Below, piece by piece: positions 1-9,199 of a stretch of 51,804 nt of DNA. The stretch is taken from positions 1-51,804 of the forward strand of contig NATV01000128.1 in assembly GCA_003094535.1 (NCBI GenBank), read 5' to 3'. The notes below the pieces were generated by a model. The model saw only the letters and a list, made by a program, of their open reading frames with translations, searched no databases and was not told the origin of the DNA. Source of the DNA: a gamma proteobacterium symbiont of Ctena orbiculata. GTDB lineage: Bacteria > Pseudomonadota > Gammaproteobacteria > Chromatiales > Chromatiaceae. The translations under genes and the position numbers were made by a program. The stretch's first letter is position 1, and every line of letters starts with the position of its first letter.

Positions 1-2
1 TG

Positions 3-122
3 ATTATAACTTGGGTCGCCCTCGGACTGACGCTCTTCACCGGAATCTGGTCGATGCTCGCGCTTTTCTGGTCAAACCGTGATCTCTGGCAACGCCGCCC
101 GTTGCGGATGGAGCTGCGCTGA
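3..122 (+). CDS. C-terminal end of a membrane protein (partial)
   Basis: The reading frame is open from the left edge to a TGA at 120-122. The 39 visible residues begin with a hydrophobic stretch of about 23 residues rich in I, L, V, W and F, which is a likely transmembrane helix. A short basic tail with several arginines follows and is probably cytoplasmic. The start and most of the gene lie outside the window, so no family can be assigned. Confidence 0.55.
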   Translation: MITWVALGLTLFTGIWSMLALFWSNRDLWQRRPLRMELR

Positions 123-841
123 GCGGTCGATGCGTGGGGGAGTCGACAGGGTACGACGGCTATCACCTGTCCCAGGCAAAATCCCTTATCGCATCGCTTG
201 TGAGCAATATATTGACGTCAGGCTTTATCCCCAGCGTGCTCGCTCGTTGCAGGTTGATCATGGGTAGACCGTTGCTGCTCGGCCGTATGGGTATTGAGCC
301 TGGCCTGCTATTTTTTTCTTCGACCACAACACTGCCCGAAGATATCACTGACGGTGCAAATCGAAATCAAATTAGGACCGAAAATGCTAACTAACTGAAT
401 TAATGATTATTATATAGTCCTCTTCGATTTGCTTAACATCTGCCAAGCAGATCTAAATCCAATATAAAAAGAAGTCGAGAGTGTTTAGCAAACACTATGC
501 TTCTTATAAACACCCGGTCTCTACAGCCATCCGTCAGATAAGCGGTGGGCATAAATATCTTGCATTTCCACTGAGCCTTTGCTCAAACTCTGTTCTAAGC
601 CGCTGTCAGCACTGCTACAGCCTAGTCAACAATAAAAGCGGGACTGATGCAATGGAATGGATATTGCGCCCGATCGCATCTGACTAAAATCCGGCAATTT
701 TTACCCGGACAAGAGACTAGTGATGAAACACATGCAGAGAGCGCACCGGCATCCATTGCAACCCAGATTTCGTCATGGCATTGCCCCAATCCCGGGATGA
801 AATCCGGAGAATCACCACGCACTATCACAATGACGAGGAAT
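123..841. other. Intergenic stretch without a supported gene
   Basis: This is about 720 bp with no reading frame of convincing codon use. The middle (about 340-480) is AT-rich. A perfect 7-bp inverted repeat, AGTGTTT-AGC-AAACACT, sits at 480-496. An in-frame upstream extension of the next gene (from about 647) has no ribosome binding site and an unlikely composition. No tRNA, terminator with a T run, or attachment site was seen. Confidence 0.5.
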
Positions 842-1681
842 ATGGACAATCCGCTGATCCTGCTACTCGACAACGGCTCTGTAGAGCCGGAGTCCACCCG
901 AAACCTGAGGCGCCTGGCTAGGGAGCTGGGGCTTGCGAGCGGTCACACCATACACCCTGTATCCTTGCAGCACGCGGATCGAATCGCCGCTGAGGCGTTG
1001 GACGGCAGAACCGCGCGGACACTGCAGACCTTCCTCGGCGAACAGCTGCGACTTGGAGTTCGGGACTTCCTCGCAATCCCCCTCTTTTTCGGCCCCAGCC
1101 GGGCGCTCAGCGCCTTTGTCCCGGATCTGCTTGTGTCACTGCAGTCGGCACAGGGCCCGTTCAAGCTTCACCTTGCCGACCCGCTCTACCCCCTGCCCGA
1201 GGGTGAATCCAGGCTGGCCAGGATACTCAGGGATCAGATCGATCCGCTGATTTCGCAGTCACCCAAAACCCGCGTCGTTCTGGTCGACCACGGATCGCCG
1301 CAGCCGGCGGTGACCGAGGTCCGGCTGCGCATCGCCGAGGAGCTGCATGCAATGCTGCCGTCCGGGGTCGCCTTCCACCAGGCGGTGATGGAGCGTCGCA
1401 AAGGCAAGGAGTACGATTTCAACGGCGAGCTTCTCGAACAGGTGCTCGAGAACGAGGCGCAACAAGGCATCGACATACCAATCATACTCTCCCTGCTGTT
1501 CATCTCCCCCGGCAGGCATGCAGGTGAGGGAGGCGATATCGTAACCATCTGCAGCGATGCGCAACGGAGGCACCCCGGCCTGAAGATCCATATCAGCCAG
1601 CTGGTTGGAGAACATCCGTACTTGATCGAGATCCTGTGTGATAGATTGTACAAGGGATTGAGTGCGGCGCAGGAAGCTTAA
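842..1681 (+). CDS. CbiX/SirB-type chelatase family protein
   Basis: This 279-residue protein has the two-half layout of long CbiX-family proteins (class II chelatases that insert Co2+ or Fe2+ into sirohydrochlorin). The first half opens with LLLDNGS (residues 7-13), where an Asn replaces the usual His. The second half has VVLVDHGSPQP with His150, followed later by a GRHAGEGGDI segment matching the second metal-binding histidine region. The active half therefore appears to be the C-terminal one. A GAGGA sits just upstream of the ATG at 842; an alternative ATG at 830 is possible. No other tetrapyrrole gene is nearby, so the substrate metal and pathway (sirohaem or cobalamin) are not settled. 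Confidence 0.8.
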   Translation: MDNPLILLLDNGSVEPESTRNLRRLARELGLASGHTIHPVSLQHADRIAAEALDGRTARTLQTFLGEQLRLGVRDFLAIPLFFGPSRALSAFVPDLLVSLQSAQGPFKLHLADPLYPLPEGESRLARILRDQIDPLISQSPKTRVVLVDHGSPQPAVTEVRLRIAEELHAMLPSGVAFHQAVMERRKGKEYDFNGELLEQVLENEAQQGIDIPIILSLLFISPGRHAGEGGDIVTICSDAQRRHPGLKIHISQLVGEHPYLIEILCDRLYKGLSAAQEA

Positions 1682-1728
1682 ATCTATACTAGGGACAAAT
1701 CACAATCATTCTCAAAAACCACAAAACC

Positions 1729-2625
1729 ATGTCAGACCCAGGTCATCAATATTACGCCATCGTCTTTGCCGATATCGTGGACAGCACCCGGATGTACGAA
1801 AGTCTCGGCGACAGGCGTGCCAAGCAGCTGATTACCGATCTCGAGGAGGTCATAGCAAAGGTTGTGATGGAGACCGGCGGCGACGTGGTGGAGGTTGTCG
1901 GCGATGAAGTCATGAGTCGTTATCTCCAGGTTAGTGACGCTGTGGAGGGTGCCTGTCTAATGCAGGAACGGGTCGATGAATACGCAAAGCGCTCCAATAT
2001 GACCCTGTCGGCGAGAATCGGTCTCCACTACGGTCCGGCCATTGTCGAGGGCGGACGGATGTATGGTGATTCGGTGAATGTGGCTGCCCGCATGGCGGCG
2101 ATCGCCCAATCCCAGCAGATCATCACCACGGAACAGGTGGTGGATCAGCTCTCGGATGTACAGCGACAGATCGTGCGTCGATTCGATAAAGTGAAGATCA
2201 AAGGCAAGCAGGGGCAGATGGTTATCTATGATCTTCTGTGGCGCAAGGATGATGTCACTTTCATGCATACTTCACCGCGCACCCAGACTACCCTTACCAG
2301 GGTATTGATCCTGGAGTACGGCGGCAAACGCATTCGATTCCTGCCGCAGCAGGGTACCATCCGTATCGGGCGGGAGAGCCATAACGAGTTGGTGGTTACT
2401 GCCGCCGCTGCCTCCCGAACCCATGCCGTGCTGGAATACAGCCGGGGAAAGTACGTGCTCTCAGATATCAGCACCAACGGCACCTATCTGACAACCCAAA
2501 ACCAGCAGTCGCTCTATCTGAGGCGCGAAACCGTTCCTCTCTTGGGCAGCGGCAAGATCGGCCTGGGTGAGCCGGTGACGAAAGAGAATCAGCAGGTCAT
2601 CAAATACTACTTCCAGGAGGTTTGA
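1729..2625 (+). CDS. Class III adenylate/guanylate cyclase with C-terminal FHA domain
   Basis: Residues ~5-165 form a class III nucleotide cyclase homology domain. The two metal-binding aspartates are visible as FADIVDST (Asp15) and VVGDEV (Asp59), and NVAARM matches the ribose/transition-state Asn-Arg motif. Residues ~205-280 form an FHA phosphothreonine-binding domain, with IRIGRES, the SRTHA core and the SDISTNGTYL end motif. No membrane segment or signal peptide is seen, so it should be cytoplasmic. Known cyclase-FHA architectures suggest that second-messenger synthesis is linked to a Ser/Thr kinase, but no such kinase is adjacent. The gene lies 47 bp after the chelatase gene and may be co-transcribed with it. 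Whether ATP or GTP is used cannot be read with certainty. Confidence 0.85.
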   Translation: MSDPGHQYYAIVFADIVDSTRMYESLGDRRAKQLITDLEEVIAKVVMETGGDVVEVVGDEVMSRYLQVSDAVEGACLMQERVDEYAKRSNMTLSARIGLHYGPAIVEGGRMYGDSVNVAARMAAIAQSQQIITTEQVVDQLSDVQRQIVRRFDKVKIKGKQGQMVIYDLLWRKDDVTFMHTSPRTQTTLTRVLILEYGGKRIRFLPQQGTIRIGRESHNELVVTAAAASRTHAVLEYSRGKYVLSDISTNGTYLTTQNQQSLYLRRETVPLLGSGKIGLGEPVTKENQQVIKYYFQEV

Positions 2626-2741
2626 GGTTGCCAATCACACCCCTGTACAACTGTGAACGACGACAAACTTTTTAATCGGCGAGAGAAACCTTTTCACGCT
2701 TTTCGACCCTAAAGCGACTTCGGATCCTTTATATTTCGCAA

Positions 2742-5700
2742 ATGTCCTACGCTGCAATGATCTGTCGACCACCCCTGAGGGAGATACTCTTTACCCTGCT
2801 GTTGATCTCTCATTGCCTGGTCGCATGGGCGGAAAAACCAAATCAGAATTCGCAGCAGAACCTGCCGCTCACCCAGGAGCAGCTGGAGTTGACCCGTACC
2901 CGGATCAGCCAAGACACCACGCTCGAGCAGGTACACAAGGATAAGGTCATGGAACTGCTCGAGCAGACCCAGAGCTGGTTGCAGCAGACCGCCAGGATCA
3001 GGGGAGAGATCTCACATCTCGAACAGCAGATCAAGGAGGCGCCAGAACAGATACGGACACTGCGTGCCGGGATCAATCAACGTCATGAAGAAGACGACAG
3101 GCTGAATAGGTTCATCCAGGCATCGGATCTTGCGGCGTTGGAGGTTCGGATCAGCCAGGAGGAGCTGAAGCTCAGCCAGGCCCGTGATGATCAGAAGAGC
3201 CAGTTGGAAGAACTTTCGACGCTTTTCGCCGGCAGCAAGCAGATCGGTAGCGAGATTTCGGCAAGCAGTGAGTCGATGGCGAAAATCCGTTCCGAAATCG
3301 AGGGCCTGCCGCAAAATGAGCTGAAGCAGATCAGGCAGGCCAGATTGATGTCGCTGCAGGCAAGAGAGGCGATGCGCCAGGCGGAATTGGACATGCTCAC
3401 CCTGCGCCTGGGAAACCAGAGCCTGCTGACCAACCTGACACAGGCCAAGCGGGATGCGACAGCCGTGCAGATCAGCCGCCTGCAGGCGAATCTGAAACAG
3501 CTGAATCAGGCGGCAGCGGATATCAGGGAAACCGAGGCCAAGCAGGCCAGGCAGGCTGCAGAAGAGCTGGAGCAGGAGACGGTCACCCTCCCCCTGCCGC
3601 TACAGATCATCGCCCAGGAGAACGCCAAGACCCGCTCCGAGCTCGAGCAGCTGGTCTACTGGGAAAAACGGGTGCAGCAGCAGTTGACATCCACCAAGCG
3701 CAAACTGGTGCAGATTCAGACCGATTTCGGCCACAGCAGGCAACGGGTCGAGGTGGTTGGGGGCAGCGAGGCGATTGGCAAGATGTTATCCCGTCGCCGC
3801 GCCGCGCTGCCCTCTCTGAGAAGCTACAGCCGCTCTTCCGCCGAACGCAAGTATGAAATCAACAAGGCCACAGACCGCCAGGTCGAGATCGAGGAGCTGC
3901 TCCTCCAGCGCGGCAATCTTTCAGACCATGTGGAGACGATCACCCGGTCGTTGCTCGAGGGGCTCTCCGACCAGGAAGCGCAACGCTTGAACAAACAGGC
4001 ATTTTCCCTGGCAGGAGCCCGACGGGAGGCCCTTAACGAATTGCAGGAGGCGTATGGTCGCTATATCGGCCAGCTGACTGCCCTTGATCTGGCCGAACGC
4101 CAGCTGTTGGATCTATCGAAGTCCTATATCGACTATATCGACGATCAGCTGATCTGGATCTCCAGTGGCGGCCTGCGCGATATTTTTGATCCCGCTCAAC
4201 TGCTCTCCAGCCTGGGCTGGCTGGTTTCGCCCCAGCACTGGCAGGAACTCGGAACCGATCTGGTAAGCGCCAGCCGGCACAACGTCCATACCGCATTCAC
4301 CGTCTTGCTACTCTTCCTTTTCGTCGTCTGGAAGCAGCCATTCGCCAGGCTTCAGATACCCGTTCTTTCAAGGGCGACGCGCAAGATCAGCACCGATTCG
4401 ATCCGCCTCACGCTGAAGGCGCTCTTCTACACCCTGGTAAAGATCTCGGCGCTGCCTGTTTTGATGATAGGGAGCGGCCTGCTGCTGATTTCCTTGCCGA
4501 CGGCAGCGCCCTTCACCCTTGCCATCGCCACCTCCCTGATCAGAGTCGGCATCACCTTGAGCGCAGCACTTTTGCTCTATCAACTATGCCTGCCTGAAGG
4601 CATAGGCATCCGCCACCTGCGCTGGAACAGCAAGATCTGTCTGGCGGTTGCACATGAGCTGCGCTGGGCGATTCCGGTGGCAGCTCCGCTTCGCTTCCTG
4701 GTTGCACTGGGCGCGGGGGACAGCCTCCCCGCTGAGGCGCTCACCCTCAGCAGCATCGCAACCATTGGATTAATGATCGTTTTCATCCTCTTCACCTATC
4801 GTCTATTGCGCAAACAGGGATCACTGATGCCCACCTGGAGCGGTATCAATCCACATGCATTGCTGCTGCAGCTGCATTTTCTCTGGTTCCCCTTTTTGAT
4901 TCTCATCGGTGTCGGACTTATCTTCACCACCGGGATCGGCTACATGACACTCACCCTCGGTCTGCTCGAGCGCGTCGAATTGACCATCTGGTTTTTTATC
5001 GGCTTGTATACCCTGCGAGAACTGCTGCTACGTTATCTGTTTATCGCTGAACGCAGATTACGCTACCAAAACGCTCTGCAACGGCGTCAGGAGCTACGCG
5101 CCCAGCGAGAGCAGGAGCAACAACAGATTGAAGACGAAAGCAGTGTCATAACGGCAGAAATTCCGGAACTGAATTTCGAGGCATTGAGCGAACAGGCAAA
5201 ACGTCTGGTGCGATTTGGCTACCTGCTGGGATCCGTGGTCGGTGCCTGGTTGATATGGTCTGACCTTCTGCCCGCACTCGACTTCCTCGACAATGTCCAG
5301 CTGCCCATCAACACCAGCACGATGATTGATGGCGTGCTCACGGAAACGCCGTTGACACTGCGCGATATCCTGTTTGGCGTAGTCATTCTCAGTGTAACCT
5401 TCCTAGCCGCCAAAAACCTGCCCGGGGTGCTGGAAATCACCCTGTTGCAGCGCCTGCCGCTTGAATCCGGCGCACGCTATGCATTGACCATGCTGTTACA
5501 GTATCTCATCGCCGGCATCGGCCTGATCATGGCCTTCAGCATCATCGGCTTTCAATGGTCCAAGATACAGTGGCTGGTAGCCGCACTGGGTGTCGGCCTT
5601 GGTTTTGGTCTGCAGGAGATCGTCGCCAATTTCATCAGCGGCATCATTCTCTTGTTTGAGCGGCCTATACGGGTCGGTGATGTGGTAACCCTGGATACGA

Positions 5701-6161
5701 CTACCGGCGTCGTCTCCCGCATCCGCATTCGCGCAACCACGATCACCAACTACGACAAGCAGGAGCTGCTGATACCCAACAAGGAGTTCATAACAGGCAG
5801 GGTTATCAATTGGACGCTGACCGACAAGGTCAACCGCATCATCATTACCGTCGGCGTCGCCTATGGCAGCGATGTCAACAAGGCCATGGAACTCATGATC
5901 GAAACAGCGGAGGAGAATGAAAACGTACTCCAGGAACCGAAGCCGGTAGCCACCTTCGAGGCATTTGGCGATAGCTCCCTGACCCTGCTGCTGCGCGCCT
6001 ATCTCGGCTCCATGGACAACCGGCTGGCGACGATAACCGCACTCCATGAAGGGATCAACAACAAGTTCCTCGAGGCCGGCATAGAAATCCCCTTTCCGCA
6101 GCGCGATCTTCATCTGGTCAGCGCCAATCCGCTGCGGGTCAAAATCGACAAGCCGACTTAA
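2742..6161 (+). CDS. Large MscS-superfamily mechanosensitive channel (MscK/MscM type)
   Basis: At 1139 residues this matches the size of MscK and YjeP-type channels, which open under membrane tension to release solutes. Residues 1-29 look like a signal peptide ending at ...VAWA. Residues ~30-430 are a Gln/Glu-rich, coiled-coil-prone periplasmic domain. Several membrane helices follow from ~510. The pore-lining helix and beta domain are clear near residues 940-990, with a Gly/Ala-rich GVGLGFGLQEIVANF and then LFERPIRVGD. The C-terminus continues as the MscS cytoplasmic vestibule domain. An ATG at 2757 is an alternative start. The gene has its own 116-bp upstream gap and converges on the c-di-GMP gene. 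Confidence 0.9.
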   Translation: MSYAAMICRPPLREILFTLLLISHCLVAWAEKPNQNSQQNLPLTQEQLELTRTRISQDTTLEQVHKDKVMELLEQTQSWLQQTARIRGEISHLEQQIKEAPEQIRTLRAGINQRHEEDDRLNRFIQASDLAALEVRISQEELKLSQARDDQKSQLEELSTLFAGSKQIGSEISASSESMAKIRSEIEGLPQNELKQIRQARLMSLQAREAMRQAELDMLTLRLGNQSLLTNLTQAKRDATAVQISRLQANLKQLNQAAADIRETEAKQARQAAEELEQETVTLPLPLQIIAQENAKTRSELEQLVYWEKRVQQQLTSTKRKLVQIQTDFGHSRQRVEVVGGSEAIGKMLSRRRAALPSLRSYSRSSAERKYEINKATDRQVEIEELLLQRGNLSDHVETITRSLLEGLSDQEAQRLNKQAFSLAGARREALNELQEAYGRYIGQLTALDLAERQLLDLSKSYIDYIDDQLIWISSGGLRDIFDPAQLLSSLGWLVSPQHWQELGTDLVSASRHNVHTAFTVLLLFLFVVWKQPFARLQIPVLSRATRKISTDSIRLTLKALFYTLVKISALPVLMIGSGLLLISLPTAAPFTLAIATSLIRVGITLSAALLLYQLCLPEGIGIRHLRWNSKICLAVAHELRWAIPVAAPLRFLVALGAGDSLPAEALTLSSIATIGLMIVFILFTYRLLRKQGSLMPTWSGINPHALLLQLHFLWFPFLILIGVGLIFTTGIGYMTLTLGLLERVELTIWFFIGLYTLRELLLRYLFIAERRLRYQNALQRRQELRAQREQEQQQIEDESSVITAEIPELNFEALSEQAKRLVRFGYLLGSVVGAWLIWSDLLPALDFLDNVQLPINTSTMIDGVLTETPLTLRDILFGVVILSVTFLAAKNLPGVLEITLLQRLPLESGARYALTMLLQYLIAGIGLIMAFSIIGFQWSKIQWLVAALGVGLGFGLQEIVANFISGIILLFERPIRVGDVVTLDTTTGVVSRIRIRATTITNYDKQELLIPNKEFITGRVINWTLTDKVNRIIITVGVAYGSDVNKAMELMIETAEENENVLQEPKPVATFEAFGDSSLTLLLRAYLGSMDNRLATITALHEGINNKFLEAGIEIPFPQRDLHLVSANPLRVKIDKPT

Positions 6162-6379
6162 CAAATTTGAATTTTGGGTTTCCGATCTGCGGGATCGCTC
6201 TTCTTATTCCTTGGCCGAACCTTACACTTTATTGCCACAGGTAAATAAGAGAGAAAGACTTTAAAGCGTTGTGAGCAAAGCGAACTCATCCAATTCAAAA
6301 CTCGAAATTTCTTGAAGTTACCGATGCTCCGGCCGAGCAAGTTGGATTATCAGCTAACCAAAGTGGCTAGGCAGTAGTA

Positions 6380-9199
6380 TCAAAGATTGCCGGTGATGGA
6401 GATGCCCAACTCAATGCCATCATCCTGCATACGCAACATCTCCACCAGCTTTCCGGCTGGCAGCGGCTTGCTGAACAGATAGCCCTGAGCCATCTCACAG
6501 CCATGTTGCTCCAGAAACCGCAGCTGGCTTTCCGTTTCCACGCCCTCCGCAACCACCCCGAGACCCAGGCTCTGCGCCATTGCGATGATTGCAGAGGTGA
6601 TGGTCACATCGTCTTCATCATCCGGGATATCCTTGACAAAGGTACGGTCGATCTTCAGGTTGTCCAGGGGGAATCGTTTCAGATAATTAAGCGAGGAGTA
6701 GCCGGTACCGAAGTCATCCACCGAGATACTGATACCCATCTCCTTGAAATCATTCAAGGTGGTTATGGTCTCGTTGACGTTGCGCATGATTACGCTTTCG
6801 GTTATCTCCAGCTCCAGGTATTGGGGATTCAGTTTCGTGTTTTTAAGCGCCTTCGCCACCTTCATGCTCAAGTCGCGTTGAATAAACTGCATGCTGCTCA
6901 AGTTGACGGCAATGCGAATCGGGCTATATCCCGCATCCTGCCACTCCTTGTTCTGTCTACAGGCCTCATTCAGCACCCACTCACCGAGCTCGATTATCAT
7001 TCCGGTCTCTTCCGCAATGGGAATGAACTCGACGGGCGAGACCATGCCGAGTTCAGGCTCATCCCACCGCAGCAATGCCTCGGCGGAGACAATCTGTCCG
7101 GAAGCGAGATCGATCTGCGGTTGGTAGTAGAGCTCCATCTCATTGCAGGCGAGGGCCTTTCGCAATTTACCCTCCAGTTTCAGGCGGGTGGTTGCCAATA
7201 TATTCATCTGCTCGGAATAGAACTGAAAATTGTTCTTTCCCACCGCTTTTGCATGGTACATGGCGGTATCCGCGTTCTTCAGCAGCTCCTCGACATCGTG
7301 TCCATCTCGGGGGAAGATGGCAATCCCGATACTGGGGGTGACGTAGACCTCATGCCCGTTGAGATTATAGGAGCGCGCTATCGCATCCTGGACCCTCTTC
7401 GCCACCACGGCGGCGACTTCCGGTTTCTGGATATCCTCGAGAAGCACGGTAAATTCATCACCTCCGAGCCTGGCGATATTGCGAAACTCATTATCGTCGT
7501 CTACGCCCCGTCCGACATAGTCCGTTTCCCTGAGTTGCGCTTCCAGGCGGCTGGTGACATTGATCAACAGCATATCGCCAATATCATGTCCCAGGGTGTC
7601 GTTGATGCGCTTGAACTCATCAAGGTCGAGGTAGAGAACAGCACCAACGCGATGGTGTCGCTTGGCAACCTTGATTGCCCGCGACACCTGCTCCTTAAAT
7701 GCCTGGCGATTCGGCAGCTTGGTCAGGGAATCGCTATATGCCAGGGTACGGATTTTTTCATCCCACTGTTTTCGCTCGGTGATATCCCTGGCAAATACGC
7801 TAAGGGTGAACATTTCACCGATCTTCGAACAGGAGATTGCCAGGTCGAGGGGAAACTTACGGCTGCTGTTGTCCCTGCCTTCCACCTCCAGGCGTATCCC
7901 GGTCGGATGCTCCGTCGATCCCTTGAACATGGGCTCCAATGCTTCCGTCGTCTCCAGCAGCGACTTGTGGGTGAGGATGAGTTGAAACAGGTGCAGACCG
8001 AGGACATCCTCTTCGGTATAGCCGAACACCTCGATCGCCTGCTGGTTCCAACTCAGGATCATGCAGTTGGCGTCAGCCGTGATAACCGCATCGAACGCGG
8101 TATCGATGACATGCGAGAATCTTGCATCCTCGGCCTCGATTGCGGCATTTGCCTCATCTTCCTGAAGTTGCGCTATGCGCTTGTTTCGATAGACCCCGAT
8201 AGCCAGCCCCAGAATCAGCAGAGACAACATCCAGATCGCCAACACCTTCCACCAATCTATCACCAGGGGTTTAATCCTCTGGTTCACCGAGAGCACAAAA
8301 TCGACACCGTATATATCGATCTTCTGCTGGTAGTTGAGGGTGCTGAGATCCACAGCTATCTTGGCGATATCGGATTTTGTAATCGCGGGCATGATCCCGG
8401 CTGTCCTGAGATGCCTGTTGTCACCGAGCGGTTTGAGTGAGAGTTCGAAATTTATGCCCGGTCCTATCAGCCCATCGACAATGCGCTCAAGTTCAATACA
8501 GAGCACGGCCATGCCATTGAACATATCCAGCCTTTCATGGACCTTCTTAGGGGGATAGCGGCCCAGGTAGACAGGTTTCAACACGAAATATTGCGCCTTG
8601 CCCGAACGACTGATTTGAACCGGACCAAAGGTGACAATTTCACCGCTCTTGATCGATCGCTGCAAGGTATCAAAGGCACTTGGCAGTCGGCTCAGGTCGT
8701 ATCCCAGGACATTGGCAGATCGCGGATCCATGGGCTCGATAAAACTGACCGGCAGATGATAGTTGAGATTGCCGGTCTCCAGATCGCTCTCATGCCAATC
8801 ATCCTTCAGACGAAAACTGACAAAACCCTGCTCCCGCATGCGTGCCTCGAACTCGGCCCGCTTCTGTTCCGGTATTCTCGTCATCTGCAGAATCGTACTG
8901 ATGAACGGGTAGGCCTTGAGCATCTCCTGTGAGAAAGAGGTCTGTTCGGCAACACTGATAAAATCGCTTGAATGATAGAGCCCCACGAGGGAGGTCAAGA
9001 CAGTCTCGAGGCTGGAGATTCGTTGCGTGAGGGTACGGTGGATCTCACCGGCGCGATCGTTGAACTCGTTATCGACGGCATGCAGTTCCACCCAGATCGC
9101 AAACAGCAGGGATAGCCATGAAAACAGGGTTATCGATAGCCATAGAACGACTCCTCGATACCCCTTGAAGACCTTTTCCCTTGTGCGGAAATACATCAT
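6380..9199 (-). CDS. CHASE-PAS-GGDEF-EAL membrane c-di-GMP enzyme
   Basis: This 939-residue protein has an N-terminal membrane helix (~15-40), a periplasmic CHASE-like sensor, a second helix (~320-345), a PAS domain (~365-480), GGDEF (~500-665) and EAL (~685-930). The GGDEF signature RLGGDEF is intact. The EAL catalytic motifs are present (AEALLRW, ELEITES, DDFGTGYSSL, LKIDRTF, AEGVETE), so phosphodiesterase activity is likely. An insertion of roughly a dozen residues separates RETD from GGDEF and removes the normal RxxD inhibitory-site spacing. The start codon overlaps the stop of the upstream binding-protein gene (ATGA), so the two are translationally coupled. The CHASE domain or the coupled protein probably senses a periplasmic ligand. 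Confidence 0.9.
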   Translation of the reverse strand: MMYFRTREKVFKGYRGVVLWLSITLFSWLSLLFAIWVELHAVDNEFNDRAGEIHRTLTQRISSLETVLTSLVGLYHSSDFISVAEQTSFSQEMLKAYPFISTILQMTRIPEQKRAEFEARMREQGFVSFRLKDDWHESDLETGNLNYHLPVSFIEPMDPRSANVLGYDLSRLPSAFDTLQRSIKSGEIVTFGPVQISRSGKAQYFVLKPVYLGRYPPKKVHERLDMFNGMAVLCIELERIVDGLIGPGINFELSLKPLGDNRHLRTAGIMPAITKSDIAKIAVDLSTLNYQQKIDIYGVDFVLSVNQRIKPLVIDWWKVLAIWMLSLLILGLAIGVYRNKRIAQLQEDEANAAIEAEDARFSHVIDTAFDAVITADANCMILSWNQQAIEVFGYTEEDVLGLHLFQLILTHKSLLETTEALEPMFKGSTEHPTGIRLEVEGRDNSSRKFPLDLAISCSKIGEMFTLSVFARDITERKQWDEKIRTLAYSDSLTKLPNRQAFKEQVSRAIKVAKRHHRVGAVLYLDLDEFKRINDTLGHDIGDMLLINVTSRLEAQLRETDYVGRGVDDDNEFRNIARLGGDEFTVLLEDIQKPEVAAVVAKRVQDAIARSYNLNGHEVYVTPSIGIAIFPRDGHDVEELLKNADTAMYHAKAVGKNNFQFYSEQMNILATTRLKLEGKLRKALACNEMELYYQPQIDLASGQIVSAEALLRWDEPELGMVSPVEFIPIAEETGMIIELGEWVLNEACRQNKEWQDAGYSPIRIAVNLSSMQFIQRDLSMKVAKALKNTKLNPQYLELEITESVIMRNVNETITTLNDFKEMGISISVDDFGTGYSSLNYLKRFPLDNLKIDRTFVKDIPDDEDDVTITSAIIAMAQSLGLGVVAEGVETESQLRFLEQHGCEMAQGYLFSKPLPAGKLVEMLRMQDDGIELGISITGNL

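Noticed and set aside
647-841. N-terminal extension of the CbiX-like protein
   Set aside because: The extra 65 residues have an odd composition and no ribosome binding site. The family start fits the ATG at 842.
123-841. tRNA or small RNA in the first long gap
   Set aside because: No cloverleaf or strong structured element was found by eye; only a 7-bp palindrome at 480-496.
6503-8440. Plus-strand open frame of 645 codons
   Set aside because: It is antisense to the GGDEF-EAL gene, whose domains and motifs are intact. The translation shows no domain and is a shadow of the GC-rich coding strand.
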